A stretch of DNA of 46,090 nt from Desulfotignum sp. (lineage in GTDB: Bacteria > Desulfobacterota > Desulfobacteria > Desulfobacterales > Desulfobacteraceae). The notes below the pieces were generated by a model that was given only the letters and a program-made list of their open reading frames with translations, was not told the DNA's origin and did no database searches. Each line of letters begins with the position of its first letter. Within the stretch, counting starts at the first letter, position 1. The stretch is taken from assembly GCA_011390635.1 (NCBI GenBank), contig JAABSA010000032.1, positions 1-46,090 of the forward strand. The letters run 5' to 3'. Shown piece by piece: positions 7,986 to 16,151 of this stretch. Both the position numbers and the translations under genes were made by a program.

Positions 7986-8651
7986 ATGCAATTAATCGCC
8001 CCTTCCATTCTTTCTGCCGACTTCACCTGCCTGGGACAGGAACTTTCGGCAGTAGAAAAAGCAGGTGCAGACTGGATACACATCGATGTCATGGACGGGC
8101 AGTTTGTCCCCAACATCACCTATGGCCCCATTATTGTGGAGGCCTGCAAAAGGGCCACCAATCTGCCCCTGGATGTTCATTTGATGATTGAAACACCGGA
8201 TCGGATCATCCCCGACTTTGCCAGAGCAGGGGCTGATTATATCTGTGTTCATGCAGAAGCCTGCCCCCATCTTCACAGAACCATTCAGCTCATCACAGAA
8301 CACAATATCAAGGCCGGTGTGGCCTTGAATCCGGCCACACCCCTGTCTGTCATTGAATATATCGTTGACCGGCTGGACTTTGTCCTGATCATGAGCGTCA
8401 ATCCGGGATTCGGCGGGCAAAAGTTCATCACCGCCAGTATTGAAAAAATACAGGCGTTGTCCCATCTGCTCAGACAAAAAAAATCCCATGCCCTGATCCA
8501 GGTGGACGGCGGCATCAACACAGACACCATCCATCAGGTGGCACAGGCCGGAGCCGGCTGTTTTGTTGCAGGATCGGCCATTTTCAATACCCAAAATTAT
8601 CATGCCACTATTTTGAATCTGCGCAACGCCATTGAAAGGGTCTTTGAATGA
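7986..8651 (+). CDS. rpe: Ribulose-phosphate 3-epimerase
   Basis: Interconverts ribulose 5-phosphate and xylulose 5-phosphate in the pentose phosphate pathway. This is a 221-residue TIM barrel with the usual markers: SILSADF at residue 7, [12 protein letters not shown] near residue 35 (metal-binding His and Asp), HLMIETP near residue 67, [13 protein letters not shown] near residue 140 (phosphate binding) and VDGGIN near residue 175. GGAGAG lies 5 bases before the ATG. The stop overlaps the ATG of the next gene (ATGA). A non-oxidative pentose phosphate partner, a transaldolase, is encoded at 31001-31645. Confidence 0.96.
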   Translation: MQLIAPSILSADFTCLGQELSAVEKAGADWIHIDVMDGQFVPNITYGPIIVEACKRATNLPLDVHLMIETPDRIIPDFARAGADYICVHAEACPHLHRTIQLITEHNIKAGVALNPATPLSVIEYIVDRLDFVLIMSVNPGFGGQKFITASIEKIQALSHLLRQKKSHALIQVDGGINTDTIHQVAQAGAGCFVAGSAIFNTQNYHATILNLRNAIERVFE

Positions 8652-9202
8652 ACAAACGTATCATCACGGTGCTGGCCAAAGACAAGCCCGGTATTATTGC
8701 CCGTGTCACCCATATTTTATACGAACTGGACTGCAACCTTGAAAACGTGAACCAGATGATCCTCCAGGATCAGTTTGCCGGTTTTTTTCTGGTGGAAACC
8801 CCGGCTTCAATAGACAAGGACGTATTGCAAAAAAAAATGGATGAGCAAACCGCAGGCACCGGGCTGGTTATCCATGTCAATGATATAAAAGACAATAACG
8901 GCACCGCAATGGATACCATCGGAGATATTTTTCTGATCACCACCATCGGGCCTGACCAGAAAGGACTGGTGGCAAGATTCTCAACGATAATTGCCCGGCA
9001 TCATGCCAATATCATCAATCTCAAGGCGGTCTTTAAAGGCGGGCCAGACCCCAGGAACAATGTCATGTCCTACCAGGTATGGGTGACACAGGACATGGAC
9101 ACTGCCGCAATGTTTGCAGAGCTGCGCAAAAAGGCCGAAGAACTGGGCCTGGATATCCGGATTCAGCACAAAAACATCTTTGATGCCATCAATAAAATAT
9201 AA
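8648..9202 (+). CDS. Double ACT-domain protein (GcvR/UPF0237-like)
   Basis: A 184-residue protein made of two ACT domains: residues 3-80 ([20 protein letters not shown]) and residues 95-175 ([20 protein letters not shown]). ACT domains bind amino acids or similar small molecules and regulate partner proteins. In many bacteria a single-ACT protein (UPF0237) is encoded directly before the UPF0210 protein that follows here; the Streptococcus pneumoniae pair is an example. Here the partner has two ACT units, resembling the glycine-cleavage regulator GcvR. It overlaps rpe by four bases and is 12 bases from the UPF0210 gene. A regulatory or sensing role for its neighbour is inferred. Confidence 0.85.
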   Translation: MNKRIITVLAKDKPGIIARVTHILYELDCNLENVNQMILQDQFAGFFLVETPASIDKDVLQKKMDEQTAGTGLVIHVNDIKDNNGTAMDTIGDIFLITTIGPDQKGLVARFSTIIARHHANIINLKAVFKGGPDPRNNVMSYQVWVTQDMDTAAMFAELRKKAEELGLDIRIQHKNIFDAINKI

Positions 9203-9214
9203 CAGGAAATCACC

Positions 9215-10585
9215 ATGTTTGAAGACCATGAAATACTATCCACCATTGAAATGGTGAAAAATGAACATCTGGATGTCCGGGCTGTTACCCTGGGGGTCAA
9301 TCTGTTTGACTGCATCAGCCATGATCTGGACAGGTTTAGAAAAAATATCAGGGCCAAAATCATCGGCCATGCAGCCCCGCTCAAATCGGTGTGCGACCAG
9401 GTGGGGGATAAATACGGCATACAGGTGGTGAACAAGCGCATATCCATCAGTCCCATTGCTCTTGTGGGGGCGGCGTTTTCACCGGATCAGATGGTGGAAA
9501 TCGCAAAAGAACTCAACGATATTGCAGAAACAGTGGACATCGATTTTATCGGCGGGTTCTCGGCTTTGGTGGAAAAAGGCATCGCCACAGGGGACCGGTC
9601 CCTGATTGCAGCCCTTCCCCGGGCCCTGGCCCAAACCGGGCGGGTGTGTGCCTCTGTGAATGTGGCCACCACCAAGGCCGGCATCAATATGGATGCAGTC
9701 CTGCTGATGGCGCAGGCGATTAAAGAAGCTGCGGCCCTCACTGCAGATGCGGACGGTCTGGCCTGTGCAAAATTGTGTGTATTTGCCAATATTCCCGAAG
9801 ACATGCCTTTTATGGCCGGGGCCTACCTGGGTGTGGGTGTGGCGGATGCAGTGATCAACGTGGGGGTTTCTGGCCCCGGGGTGGTGAAACGGGCCATTGA
9901 AAGAAATCTGGAAAACGGACCCATGACTTTAGGCAATATTGCGGAGGTGATAAAAAAAACCGCATGCAAGGTCACCCGGGTGGGAGAACTCATCGGCAGG
10001 GAAGTGGCAAAAAATCTGGAAGTCCGGTTCGGGGTGGTGGATCTGTCTCTGGCACCCACTCCCACGGTGGGGGACAGCATCGGTGAAATTTTCCAGGCCC
10101 TGGGGCTCAGCCACATTGGGGTACCCGGCTCCACAGCGGCCCTGGCCATGCTCAATGATGCCGTAAAAAAAGGCGGTGCCTTTGCATCCTCCCATGTGGG
10201 AGGCTTAAGCGGGGCCTTCATACCGGTGAGCGAAGATTTACATATTGCCAATGCAGCGCACCAGGGATTTTTGAGCCTGGACAAACTGGAAGCGTTGACT
10301 TCAGTGTGTTCTGTGGGACTTGACATGGTGCCGGTACCCGGAGACATTACCGAAGAAACCCTGGCAGGCATTATTGCCGATGAAATGGCCATCGGCATGA
10401 TCAATGCCAAAACCACGGCCTGCAGGATTATTCCGGTACCCGGAAAACAGGCCGGAGACAGTGTGTATTTCGGCGGCCTTCTGGGAGAAGCAAAAATCAT
10501 GGCCGTGCCCCACATGGAACAAACCAATGCCTTTGTTCGTCACGGCGGCAGAATACCCGCCCCCATCCACAGCCTGAAAAACTAA
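9215..10585 (+). CDS. UPF0210 (DUF711, PFL-like) protein
   Basis: A 456-residue member of UPF0210, a family with a fold related to pyruvate formate-lyase and anaerobic ribonucleotide reductase but without demonstrated enzyme activity. Conserved parts include DVRAVTLGVNLFDC at the N-terminus, FIGGFSALVEKG near residue 115, a Gly-rich INVGVSGPGVVKRAI near residue 215, and LAPTPTVGDSIGEI near residue 285. No glycyl-radical RVxGY motif is seen, so a radical enzyme is not supported. The GGAA ribosome site lies 6-9 bases before the ATG. Its pairing with the upstream ACT protein is conserved across phyla, suggesting a two-part system with a ligand sensor. Confidence 0.9.
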   Translation: MFEDHEILSTIEMVKNEHLDVRAVTLGVNLFDCISHDLDRFRKNIRAKIIGHAAPLKSVCDQVGDKYGIQVVNKRISISPIALVGAAFSPDQMVEIAKELNDIAETVDIDFIGGFSALVEKGIATGDRSLIAALPRALAQTGRVCASVNVATTKAGINMDAVLLMAQAIKEAAALTADADGLACAKLCVFANIPEDMPFMAGAYLGVGVADAVINVGVSGPGVVKRAIERNLENGPMTLGNIAEVIKKTACKVTRVGELIGREVAKNLEVRFGVVDLSLAPTPTVGDSIGEIFQALGLSHIGVPGSTAALAMLNDAVKKGGAFASSHVGGLSGAFIPVSEDLHIANAAHQGFLSLDKLEALTSVCSVGLDMVPVPGDITEETLAGIIADEMAIGMINAKTTACRIIPVPGKQAGDSVYFGGLLGEAKIMAVPHMEQTNAFVRHGGRIPAPIHSLKN

Positions 10586-10588
10586 AAA

Positions 10589-11797
10589 ATGACTCTCAAA
10601 AATACGGCACACCCGATCTCTGAACAAACGGTTCCGGACATTGAAAAGGACACCCGGGTCAATTACGGCATTGTCCTGGTGATCACTCTGGTGCATTTTT
10701 CCGGTGATTTTTATTCCTCTTTTTTTGCCCCTCTGCTGCCGGCATTTGTCGACAAACTGGGACTTACGTTGACCCAGGTGGGTCTTCTCACGGGCCTGGT
10801 AAGGCTTTTGGCTTTTATGATCCAGCCGGTGGTGGGGTATCTGTCAGACCGGTATGAAAGCCGGTGGTTTATTTTTACCGGATTGTTTCTGGCTTTTTTC
10901 TGCATTCCGTTTTCCGGTGTGGCCCCCAATTTCTGGGTACTGCTGCTGGTGCTGTGCCTGGGATCTTTGGGGTCTTCCATGTTCCACCCGGCCACCACCG
11001 GCATGGTACCCCTGTACAGCGGTAACAGAACCGGTTTCTGCCTGTCCATCTATAATACCGGCGGCACCTTTGCCTTTGCTTTGGGACCGGTGTTCATCAC
11101 CTGGTATGTGGCCCGATTCGGCCTTGAAGCCATGCCCTGGACCATGGTTCTGGGGCTGGTGGCGTTTGTGTTCTGCCTCAGATACCTGCCAAGACCGGTG
11201 AGTGAAAACCTCTCTCACCTGGGATTTTTCAAATCCTTGAAAGTAACCATGGGCGATGTATACAAAACCATACTTCTCATCTGGCTGGTCATGTTCCTGC
11301 GGGCCATCACCGGCCAGGCCTTCATGACCTTCATGCCCATTTATCTGGCAGATACGGGCCACCCTTTGCCCAGCGTGGGGCTGATCGTGGCATTTTTCAT
11401 TGTGGCCGGCACTTTAAGCGGGCTTGTGGCCGGGTACCTGGCTGACCGAACCGGGTTTAAAAAAATTTTTTTCATCTCCCATCTGCTGATGGCCCCGGCC
11501 CTGATCCTCTATTTGTACCTGCCGGGTCCCTTTGTCTTTATCGGGGCCTTTGTTGCCGGTTTTTTTGTACTGGCATCCCTGCCCCTCGGGGTGGTCATGG
11601 CCCAGAAACTGGTACCCAGGTCCCGGGCCATGGTCTCCAGTCTGATGATGGGATTCGCTTATGGTTTGGGCGGGGCTTTATCCCCTGTTGTGGGTACTTT
11701 GGCAGATAAATACGGCATTGAAACCGTGTTGTTTTACACCGCCTTCATCCCGTTGATCAGCCTGGTGTTCATTGCCAGATTCCCCAGGGTGACCTGA
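10589..11797 (+). CDS. MFS transporter, fosmidomycin-resistance (Fsr) type
   Basis: A 402-residue inner-membrane carrier with about twelve hydrophobic segments. The N-terminal segment VHFSGDFYSSFFAPLLPAF and the LGSLGSSMFHPATTGMV block in the fifth segment are characteristic of the Fsr branch of the major facilitator superfamily. The loop between helices 2 and 3 carries the MFS signature (VGYLSDRYESRW), and a second copy, AGYLADRTGFKK, lies between helices 8 and 9. The gene follows UPF0210 by three bases and precedes the radical SAM gene by five, so it is probably co-transcribed. The substrate is unknown; efflux of a small organic acid or phosphonate would fit the family but is not shown. Confidence 0.88.
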   Translation: MTLKNTAHPISEQTVPDIEKDTRVNYGIVLVITLVHFSGDFYSSFFAPLLPAFVDKLGLTLTQVGLLTGLVRLLAFMIQPVVGYLSDRYESRWFIFTGLFLAFFCIPFSGVAPNFWVLLLVLCLGSLGSSMFHPATTGMVPLYSGNRTGFCLSIYNTGGTFAFALGPVFITWYVARFGLEAMPWTMVLGLVAFVFCLRYLPRPVSENLSHLGFFKSLKVTMGDVYKTILLIWLVMFLRAITGQAFMTFMPIYLADTGHPLPSVGLIVAFFIVAGTLSGLVAGYLADRTGFKKIFFISHLLMAPALILYLYLPGPFVFIGAFVAGFFVLASLPLGVVMAQKLVPRSRAMVSSLMMGFAYGLGGALSPVVGTLADKYGIETVLFYTAFIPLISLVFIARFPRVT

Positions 11798-11802
11798 TTG
11801 CC

Positions 11803-13539
11803 ATGACATTGGTTCTGCTGGTGCAGCCGCCCATTGAAGATTTTTACCTGACAAAAAAACGAACGGTCCCGTACGGGCTTTTGAGTATTGCCGCCAGTCT
11901 CAGGGTTCACGGGTTTGATACCCGAATCCTGGACAGCCTTGCCACAGACAAATCAAAGCCGTTGGCAACACCGGATACCTTTTCTCATCTTAACCGGTTT
12001 TACAGCAGATCAGACCGGTCTTTGTTCTGCCTGTTCCACCAGTACCGGCACTTTGGATACAGTTTTGAACATATCGCGTGCACGGTGCGCCAGGCACAAC
12101 CATTTCTGGTGGGCATCTCGTCGTTGTTTTCCGCATATCACGACACCGCCATGACAACCGCCCGCACCATCCGTAAATGGAATCCGGATATTCCCATTGT
12201 CATGGGCGGCCACCACCCCACCATGTTTCCCGGGGAGGTGGCGGCATCACCGTTTGTGGATTATGTGCTCAGAGGAGAGGCGGAACAGACCCTGCCGATG
12301 CTGTGTGAAGCCCTGATGCACCATGGGCCTTTGGAAAACATTCCCGGCATCGCATTTCAGGCACCTGATAATATGGTGATCCAGCCTCCCCACTGGACAT
12401 CTGATCTCGGACACCTGCCCCCGGCCATTCCTGGACCTTCTGCCCATGCCTGTTACCGCCGCAAAAACCAGGGAGCCATTGTAGTGGTTTCCTCCAGGGG
12501 ATGCCCCATGCCCTGTTCCTACTGTTCGGTTTCCGCCACCTCTGCTCATGGTACCTTTCGACGGCGCCCGGTTGCCCATGTGATAAAAGAAATTCAGTGT
12601 CAGGCAGACCACCAGGATATCGGGTTTATTGATTTTGAAGATGAAAACATCAGTTTTGACAGATCCTGGTTCCTGGAACTGCTGGCGCACATCAAACAGA
12701 TCTTCCGACACAAACCGGTGGAACTGCGGGCCATGAACGGTTTATATCCCCCATCTCTGGATGCAGATATCATTGCTGCCATGGCAGATGCCGGATTCAA
12801 CACCCTGAACCTGTCTGTGGGATCTTTTTCAAAAAAACAGCTGGCCCGGTTCAGACGTCCTGATGTGCGTGCCGCCCATGACCAGGCCATTGCATGGGCA
12901 AAAATGCAGGGCCTGTCAAGTGTTTCGTATGTGATTGCCGGCGCACCTGACCAGACCGCGTCCGATTCCTTGAATGATCTTTTATCTTTGGCATCAAGAC
13001 CCACGCTGGCAGGCCTGTCCATTTTTTATCCATCCCCGGGAAGTCTGGATTTCAACCGGTGCAAAAAATTGGGAATACTGCCGGATACCTTTTCTTTGAT
13101 GCGGTCCACCGCCTTTCCTGTGGACCATACTACCTCACGGATCCAGGCTGTGACCCTGCTGCGGCTGTCACGCATTCTCAACTACATGAAACATCTGATC
13201 GATTACGGCCGCCATATTCCTGAACCGGAACCTGTTCCCGGCCATATTCCTGCCCTCAACCCAGATGCCGGCAATTTTTTTGTTCCGGACCCTGACACAG
13301 GTACCCTCTTTGTTCCGACCCCTGACACAGATACCCCCTTTGTTTTTGAACTGAAGGCCTGGGACCGGGAAACCATCAGTGAAAAACTGCTCCAATGGTT
13401 TTTGTATGATGGGAAAATCCGGGGGGTGGATAATGCCGGACAGGTATTTGTTCATGCCACGGACCTTGATCTGGGCAAGGCCTTTGTCAGGCATGTTTTT
13501 GAAAATCCCCTGGCAGGGGTGTTGAAAGGCTCTGAATAG
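11803..13539 (+). CDS. B12-binding radical SAM protein with a decapeptide-repeat insert
   Basis: A 578-residue protein. The N-terminal 180 residues form a cobalamin-binding-like Rossmann domain (FLVGISSLFSAYHDTAMTTA, then PIVMGGHHPTMFP, then DYVLRGEAEQTLP), but no DxHxxG motif is evident. The radical SAM core begins near residue 225 with the cluster motif SSRGCPMPCSYCS (CxxxCxxC) and contains IDFEDENISFDR. A C-terminal segment (residues 470-513) carries about four copies of a ten-residue Pro/Asp-rich repeat. The family includes methyltransferases and rearrangement enzymes on unusual substrates; the actual reaction cannot be told. It ends the plus-strand cluster and converges on map. Confidence 0.85.
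   Translation: MTLVLLVQPPIEDFYLTKKRTVPYGLLSIAASLRVHGFDTRILDSLATDKSKPLATPDTFSHLNRFYSRSDRSLFCLFHQYRHFGYSFEHIACTVRQAQPFLVGISSLFSAYHDTAMTTARTIRKWNPDIPIVMGGHHPTMFPGEVAASPFVDYVLRGEAEQTLPMLCEALMHHGPLENIPGIAFQAPDNMVIQPPHWTSDLGHLPPAIPGPSAHACYRRKNQGAIVVVSSRGCPMPCSYCSVSATSAHGTFRRRPVAHVIKEIQCQADHQDIGFIDFEDENISFDRSWFLELLAHIKQIFRHKPVELRAMNGLYPPSLDADIIAAMADAGFNTLNLSVGSFSKKQLARFRRPDVRAAHDQAIAWAKMQGLSSVSYVIAGAPDQTASDSLNDLLSLASRPTLAGLSIFYPSPGSLDFNRCKKLGILPDTFSLMRSTAFPVDHTTSRIQAVTLLRLSRILNYMKHLIDYGRHIPEPEPVPGHIPALNPDAGNFFVPDPDTGTLFVPTPDTDTPFVFELKAWDRETISEKLLQWFLYDGKIRGVDNAGQVFVHATDLDLGKAFVRHVFENPLAGVLKGSE
13210..13349 (+). repeat. 30-base in-frame tandem repeats in the radical SAM gene
   Basis: Successive units of about 30 bases encode HIPEPEPVPG, HIPALNPDAG, NFFVPDPDTG, TLFVPTPDTD and a partial TPFVF. 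The third and fourth units are the most alike at DNA level (TTTGTTCCG then ACCCTGACACAG-type blocks). Confidence 0.75.
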
Positions 13540-13567
13540 CGATACCCGGCGGCATCTGTTTACAGTG

Positions 13568-14449
13568 TCACAGCGTGTAGGGTGTCAGGCTTTCATATCC
13601 TTGTTCCGTCACCAGGATGGTCTGTTCAAACTGGGCGGACAATGACCCGTCATTGGTCACAGCCGTCCATTTGTCCGGCAGTACATGGAGCTCTTTTTTT
13701 CCCAGGTTGATCATGGGCTCAATGGTGAATACCATTCCCGGCACCAGGACAACTCCCTTGCCCGGAGAACCGAAATGCAGCACCTGGGGCTGTTCATGAA
13801 AATCAATGCCCACACCGTGGCCCACAAACTCGCGTACCACCGAACATCCAAGGCCTTCTGCATAGTGTTGAATGGCATGACCCACATCCCCCAGGGTAGC
13901 GCCCGGGGCCACCGTTTCTATGCCTTTTTTAAGGGCATTGGCTGCAATGGAGACGATCCTTTGTGCATCCGGGCCGGGGGTACCCACAAAAAAGGTTTTG
14001 CTGGCATCGGCATAATACCCGTCCAGAATAGGGGTGATATCCACATTTACAATATCTCCATCCATAAGGATCCGGTCTCCTGGAATGCCGTGGCAGATGA
14101 CCTCGTTGATGGAGACACAGACACTTTTGGGAAATCCCCGGTAATTGAGGGGAGCGGGAATGGCCCCGGCCCTGATGGTCTGTTCATGCACAAAGGTGTT
14201 GATCTCTTCTGTGACCAGGCCGGGCCGTATCATCTTTTCCACCCCGTCCATGATCTGCATCAACAACACACCTGCCCGCCGGATGCCTTCAATCTGTTTT
14301 GGGGTTTTTATAATAATGTCATACTGCTGTTTATATGTTTCTTTCACAGATAGTTCCTTTTTCATGTTCCGGCAGCAGTTTTTGTATTTTTTCCCGCTGC
14401 CGCAGGGGCACAATGCATTCCTGCCGATTTTGCTAGACTTATTCTTCAT
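13568..14449 (-). CDS. map: Methionine aminopeptidase with N-terminal SEC-C zinc motif
   Basis: Type I methionine aminopeptidase, which removes the initiator Met after deformylation. The first 30 residues carry a SEC-C zinc motif, NALCPCGSGKKYKNCC, as in the bacterial MetAP-Ic-like variants that dock on ribosomes. The catalytic domain starts near residue 50 (IIIKTPKQIEGIRRAG) with metal ligands in VDITPILDGYYADAS (two Asp), GHGVGIDFHEQP (His), MVFTIEPMI (Glu) and the final FEQTILV (Glu). Start 14449 is chosen because the zinc motif follows at once; it overlaps the end of miaB by 11 bases. The product is 293 residues. Confidence 0.95.
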   Translation of the reverse strand: MKNKSSKIGRNALCPCGSGKKYKNCCRNMKKELSVKETYKQQYDIIIKTPKQIEGIRRAGVLLMQIMDGVEKMIRPGLVTEEINTFVHEQTIRAGAIPAPLNYRGFPKSVCVSINEVICHGIPGDRILMDGDIVNVDITPILDGYYADASKTFFVGTPGPDAQRIVSIAANALKKGIETVAPGATLGDVGHAIQHYAEGLGCSVVREFVGHGVGIDFHEQPQVLHFGSPGKGVVLVPGMVFTIEPMINLGKKELHVLPDKWTAVTNDGSLSAQFEQTILVTEQGYESLTPYTL

Positions 14450-15812
14450 GGTGTTCAGACTCCGTGGGACGTCCCCACAATGAATGGAGATAGGCATTTT
14501 CAATTGTGATGTTCACCAGGTCCCCCACACGGATCGTTTCAGAGGGAAAATGTACCACCTTGTTGGAAGCCGTCCTGCCTGTCATCTGTTTCATATTGTC
14601 CGAGGTTTTCACAAATCCGTCGTGGTGTCTGGCGCTGAACCCCTCCACCAGAACCTCCATAATCTGTCCTTTCAGGTATTTGTTTTTCTTTTTTGTCACA
14701 CTGTCCTGCAGTGCCAGCAACTGGTTGAGCCGGTCCATTTTTTCTTTTTCATCCACCTGACCGGCAAATTTTGCAGCCGGAGCAGAGGACCGGTCTGAAT
14801 AAGCAAAAGCGAAAATAGAATCAAATTGCACCTCTGTGAGAAGAGACAGTGTGTCATTGAAGTCCGCCCGGGTTTCATAAGGAAATCCCACGATGATATC
14901 TGTGGACAAGGCAATGTCCGGGCAGGTGTTTTTCAAATCATTTATCCGGGACAGATAGGTTTTTCGTGTATATCCCCGGTTCATTTTTTGTAAAATATTA
15001 TCAGATCCCGACTGCACCGGCAGATGCAGGTGGCTGCAGACCTTGTCCAGATCCGCCATGGCCTGGATCAGGTCCGGGGACAAGTCTTTGGGATGGGAGG
15101 TGGCAAACCGGATCCGCAGGATCTTTTCAATGCAGGCAACCTTTCCCAAAAGCGCTGCAAATGAGATCCCCCCTTCTTTTACCCCATATGAGTTGACATT
15201 CTGTCCCAGCAGGGTGATTTCACGGATCCCCTTGTCCGCCAGCACCTGGATTTCCTTTACAATGGATTTCCAGAAACGGCTTCTTTCTCTGCCCCGCACA
15301 TAGGGCACCACACAATAGGTACAATAATTATCACACCCCTGCATGATGGTGACAAATCTGGACACCTGGTTTTCTAAAAAATTGGTATCATCGGGCATGG
15401 CCTCAAAAATAACATCTGACGGCCCGGTATCCACGATCTGCCGCTGTCCGGATTGCAAGGCATCAATATGCCTGCCGAATCTGGAAAATGCCTGGGTACC
15501 CAGGACCAGGTCCAGATGGGGCAGCCGTTTAAATGCGTTGTTACCTTCCTGCTGGGCCACGCACCCGGCCATGACCGTGAGAAGATGGGGTTTTTTTTGT
15601 TTTTCCTTTGCAAACCTGCCCAGAAAACTGAAGGCTTTTTCTTCGGCTTTGTGGCGGATGGAGCAGGTATTGCACACCACAATATCTGCCTGGTCCAGGT
15701 TCCGGGTATGGGCAAATCCCAGGGCATTCAAAATAGCTGCCAGTTTTTCAGAATCATACACATTCATCTGGCACCCGATGGTGTTGATATAGGCATACCC
15801 GCTATAGCGCAT
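14439..15812 (-). CDS. miaB: tRNA-2-methylthio-N6-isopentenyladenosine synthase
   Basis: MiaB adds the methylthio group to i6A37 of tRNAs. The N-terminal UPF0004 domain has three Fe-S cysteines (NTIGCQMN near residue 12, CNTCSIRHKAEEK near residue 48, and MAGCVAQQEG near residue 82). The radical SAM motif is QGCDNYCTYCVVPYVRGRERS near residue 157 (CxxxCxxC). A TRAM domain closes the protein. Start 15812 is used because it gives the family N-terminus MRYSGYAYINTIGCQ; AAGGA lies upstream. The open frame would add 45 unrelated residues. It overlaps DUF4911 at its start and map at its end by 11 bases each. Confidence 0.95.
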   Translation of the reverse strand: MRYSGYAYINTIGCQMNVYDSEKLAAILNALGFAHTRNLDQADIVVCNTCSIRHKAEEKAFSFLGRFAKEKQKKPHLLTVMAGCVAQQEGNNAFKRLPHLDLVLGTQAFSRFGRHIDALQSGQRQIVDTGPSDVIFEAMPDDTNFLENQVSRFVTIMQGCDNYCTYCVVPYVRGRERSRFWKSIVKEIQVLADKGIREITLLGQNVNSYGVKEGGISFAALLGKVACIEKILRIRFATSHPKDLSPDLIQAMADLDKVCSHLHLPVQSGSDNILQKMNRGYTRKTYLSRINDLKNTCPDIALSTDIIVGFPYETRADFNDTLSLLTEVQFDSIFAFAYSDRSSAPAAKFAGQVDEKEKMDRLNQLLALQDSVTKKKNKYLKGQIMEVLVEGFSARHHDGFVKTSDNMKQMTGRTASNKVVHFPSETIRVGDLVNITIENAYLHSLWGRPTESEHHEE

Positions 15813-16020
15813 GAAATTCAAAATCCTTTTGCAGATCTGCAATGATCCTGAAGGCTTCCTGTGCCAGATCCGGTGCAATGGCCATGCGTACATGCCCTGT
15901 CCGTGCATCCAGGGTGGTGATGACCGCGATCCCTTCATATGCTTCAAATATGAACTTGATAAACCCGATCCGGGTTCTGTCCACCCGGTATTCTCTATGC
16001 AGCATCTTCATCTGATTCAT
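15802..16020 (-). CDS. DUF4911 family small protein
   Basis: A 72-residue protein of the DUF4911 type found directly before miaB in many deltaproteobacteria. The visible pattern is RVDRTRIGFIKFIFEAYEGI, then VITTLDARTGHVRM, then a C-terminal helix. Its fold resembles a ligand-sensing ACT-like beta-alpha unit, but this is inference. Function is unknown. It begins the operon DUF4911-miaB-map and overlaps miaB by 11 bases. Confidence 0.75.
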   Translation of the reverse strand: MNQMKMLHREYRVDRTRIGFIKFIFEAYEGIAVITTLDARTGHVRMAIAPDLAQEAFRIIADLQKDFEFHAL

Positions 16021-16044
16021 TGGCTGTCAACTCTTAAATTGTGC

Positions 16045-16074
16045 AATATATCACCAATGACCATCATTACTCAA
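16045..16074 (-). promoter_or_regulatory. Promoter of the DUF4911-miaB-map operon
   Basis: On the minus strand TTGAGT (16069-16074) and TATATT (16045-16050) are 18 bases apart, 25 bases before the DUF4911 start. Confidence 0.5.
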
Positions 16075-16102
16075 ATACTTTCTGGCAAAATTCCGACCAG
16101 GA

Positions 16103-16131
16103 TTGACTTTGTTCGTTATAGTTTATATAAA
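16103..16131 (+). promoter_or_regulatory. Promoter of recJ
   Basis: TTGACT (16103-16108) and TATAAA (16126-16131) are 17 bases apart. Transcription would start about 15 bases before the ATG at 16152 and about 27 before the alternative ATG at 16164. Confidence 0.55.
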
Positions 16132-16151
16132 ATCACTTCAACCTGATACCC

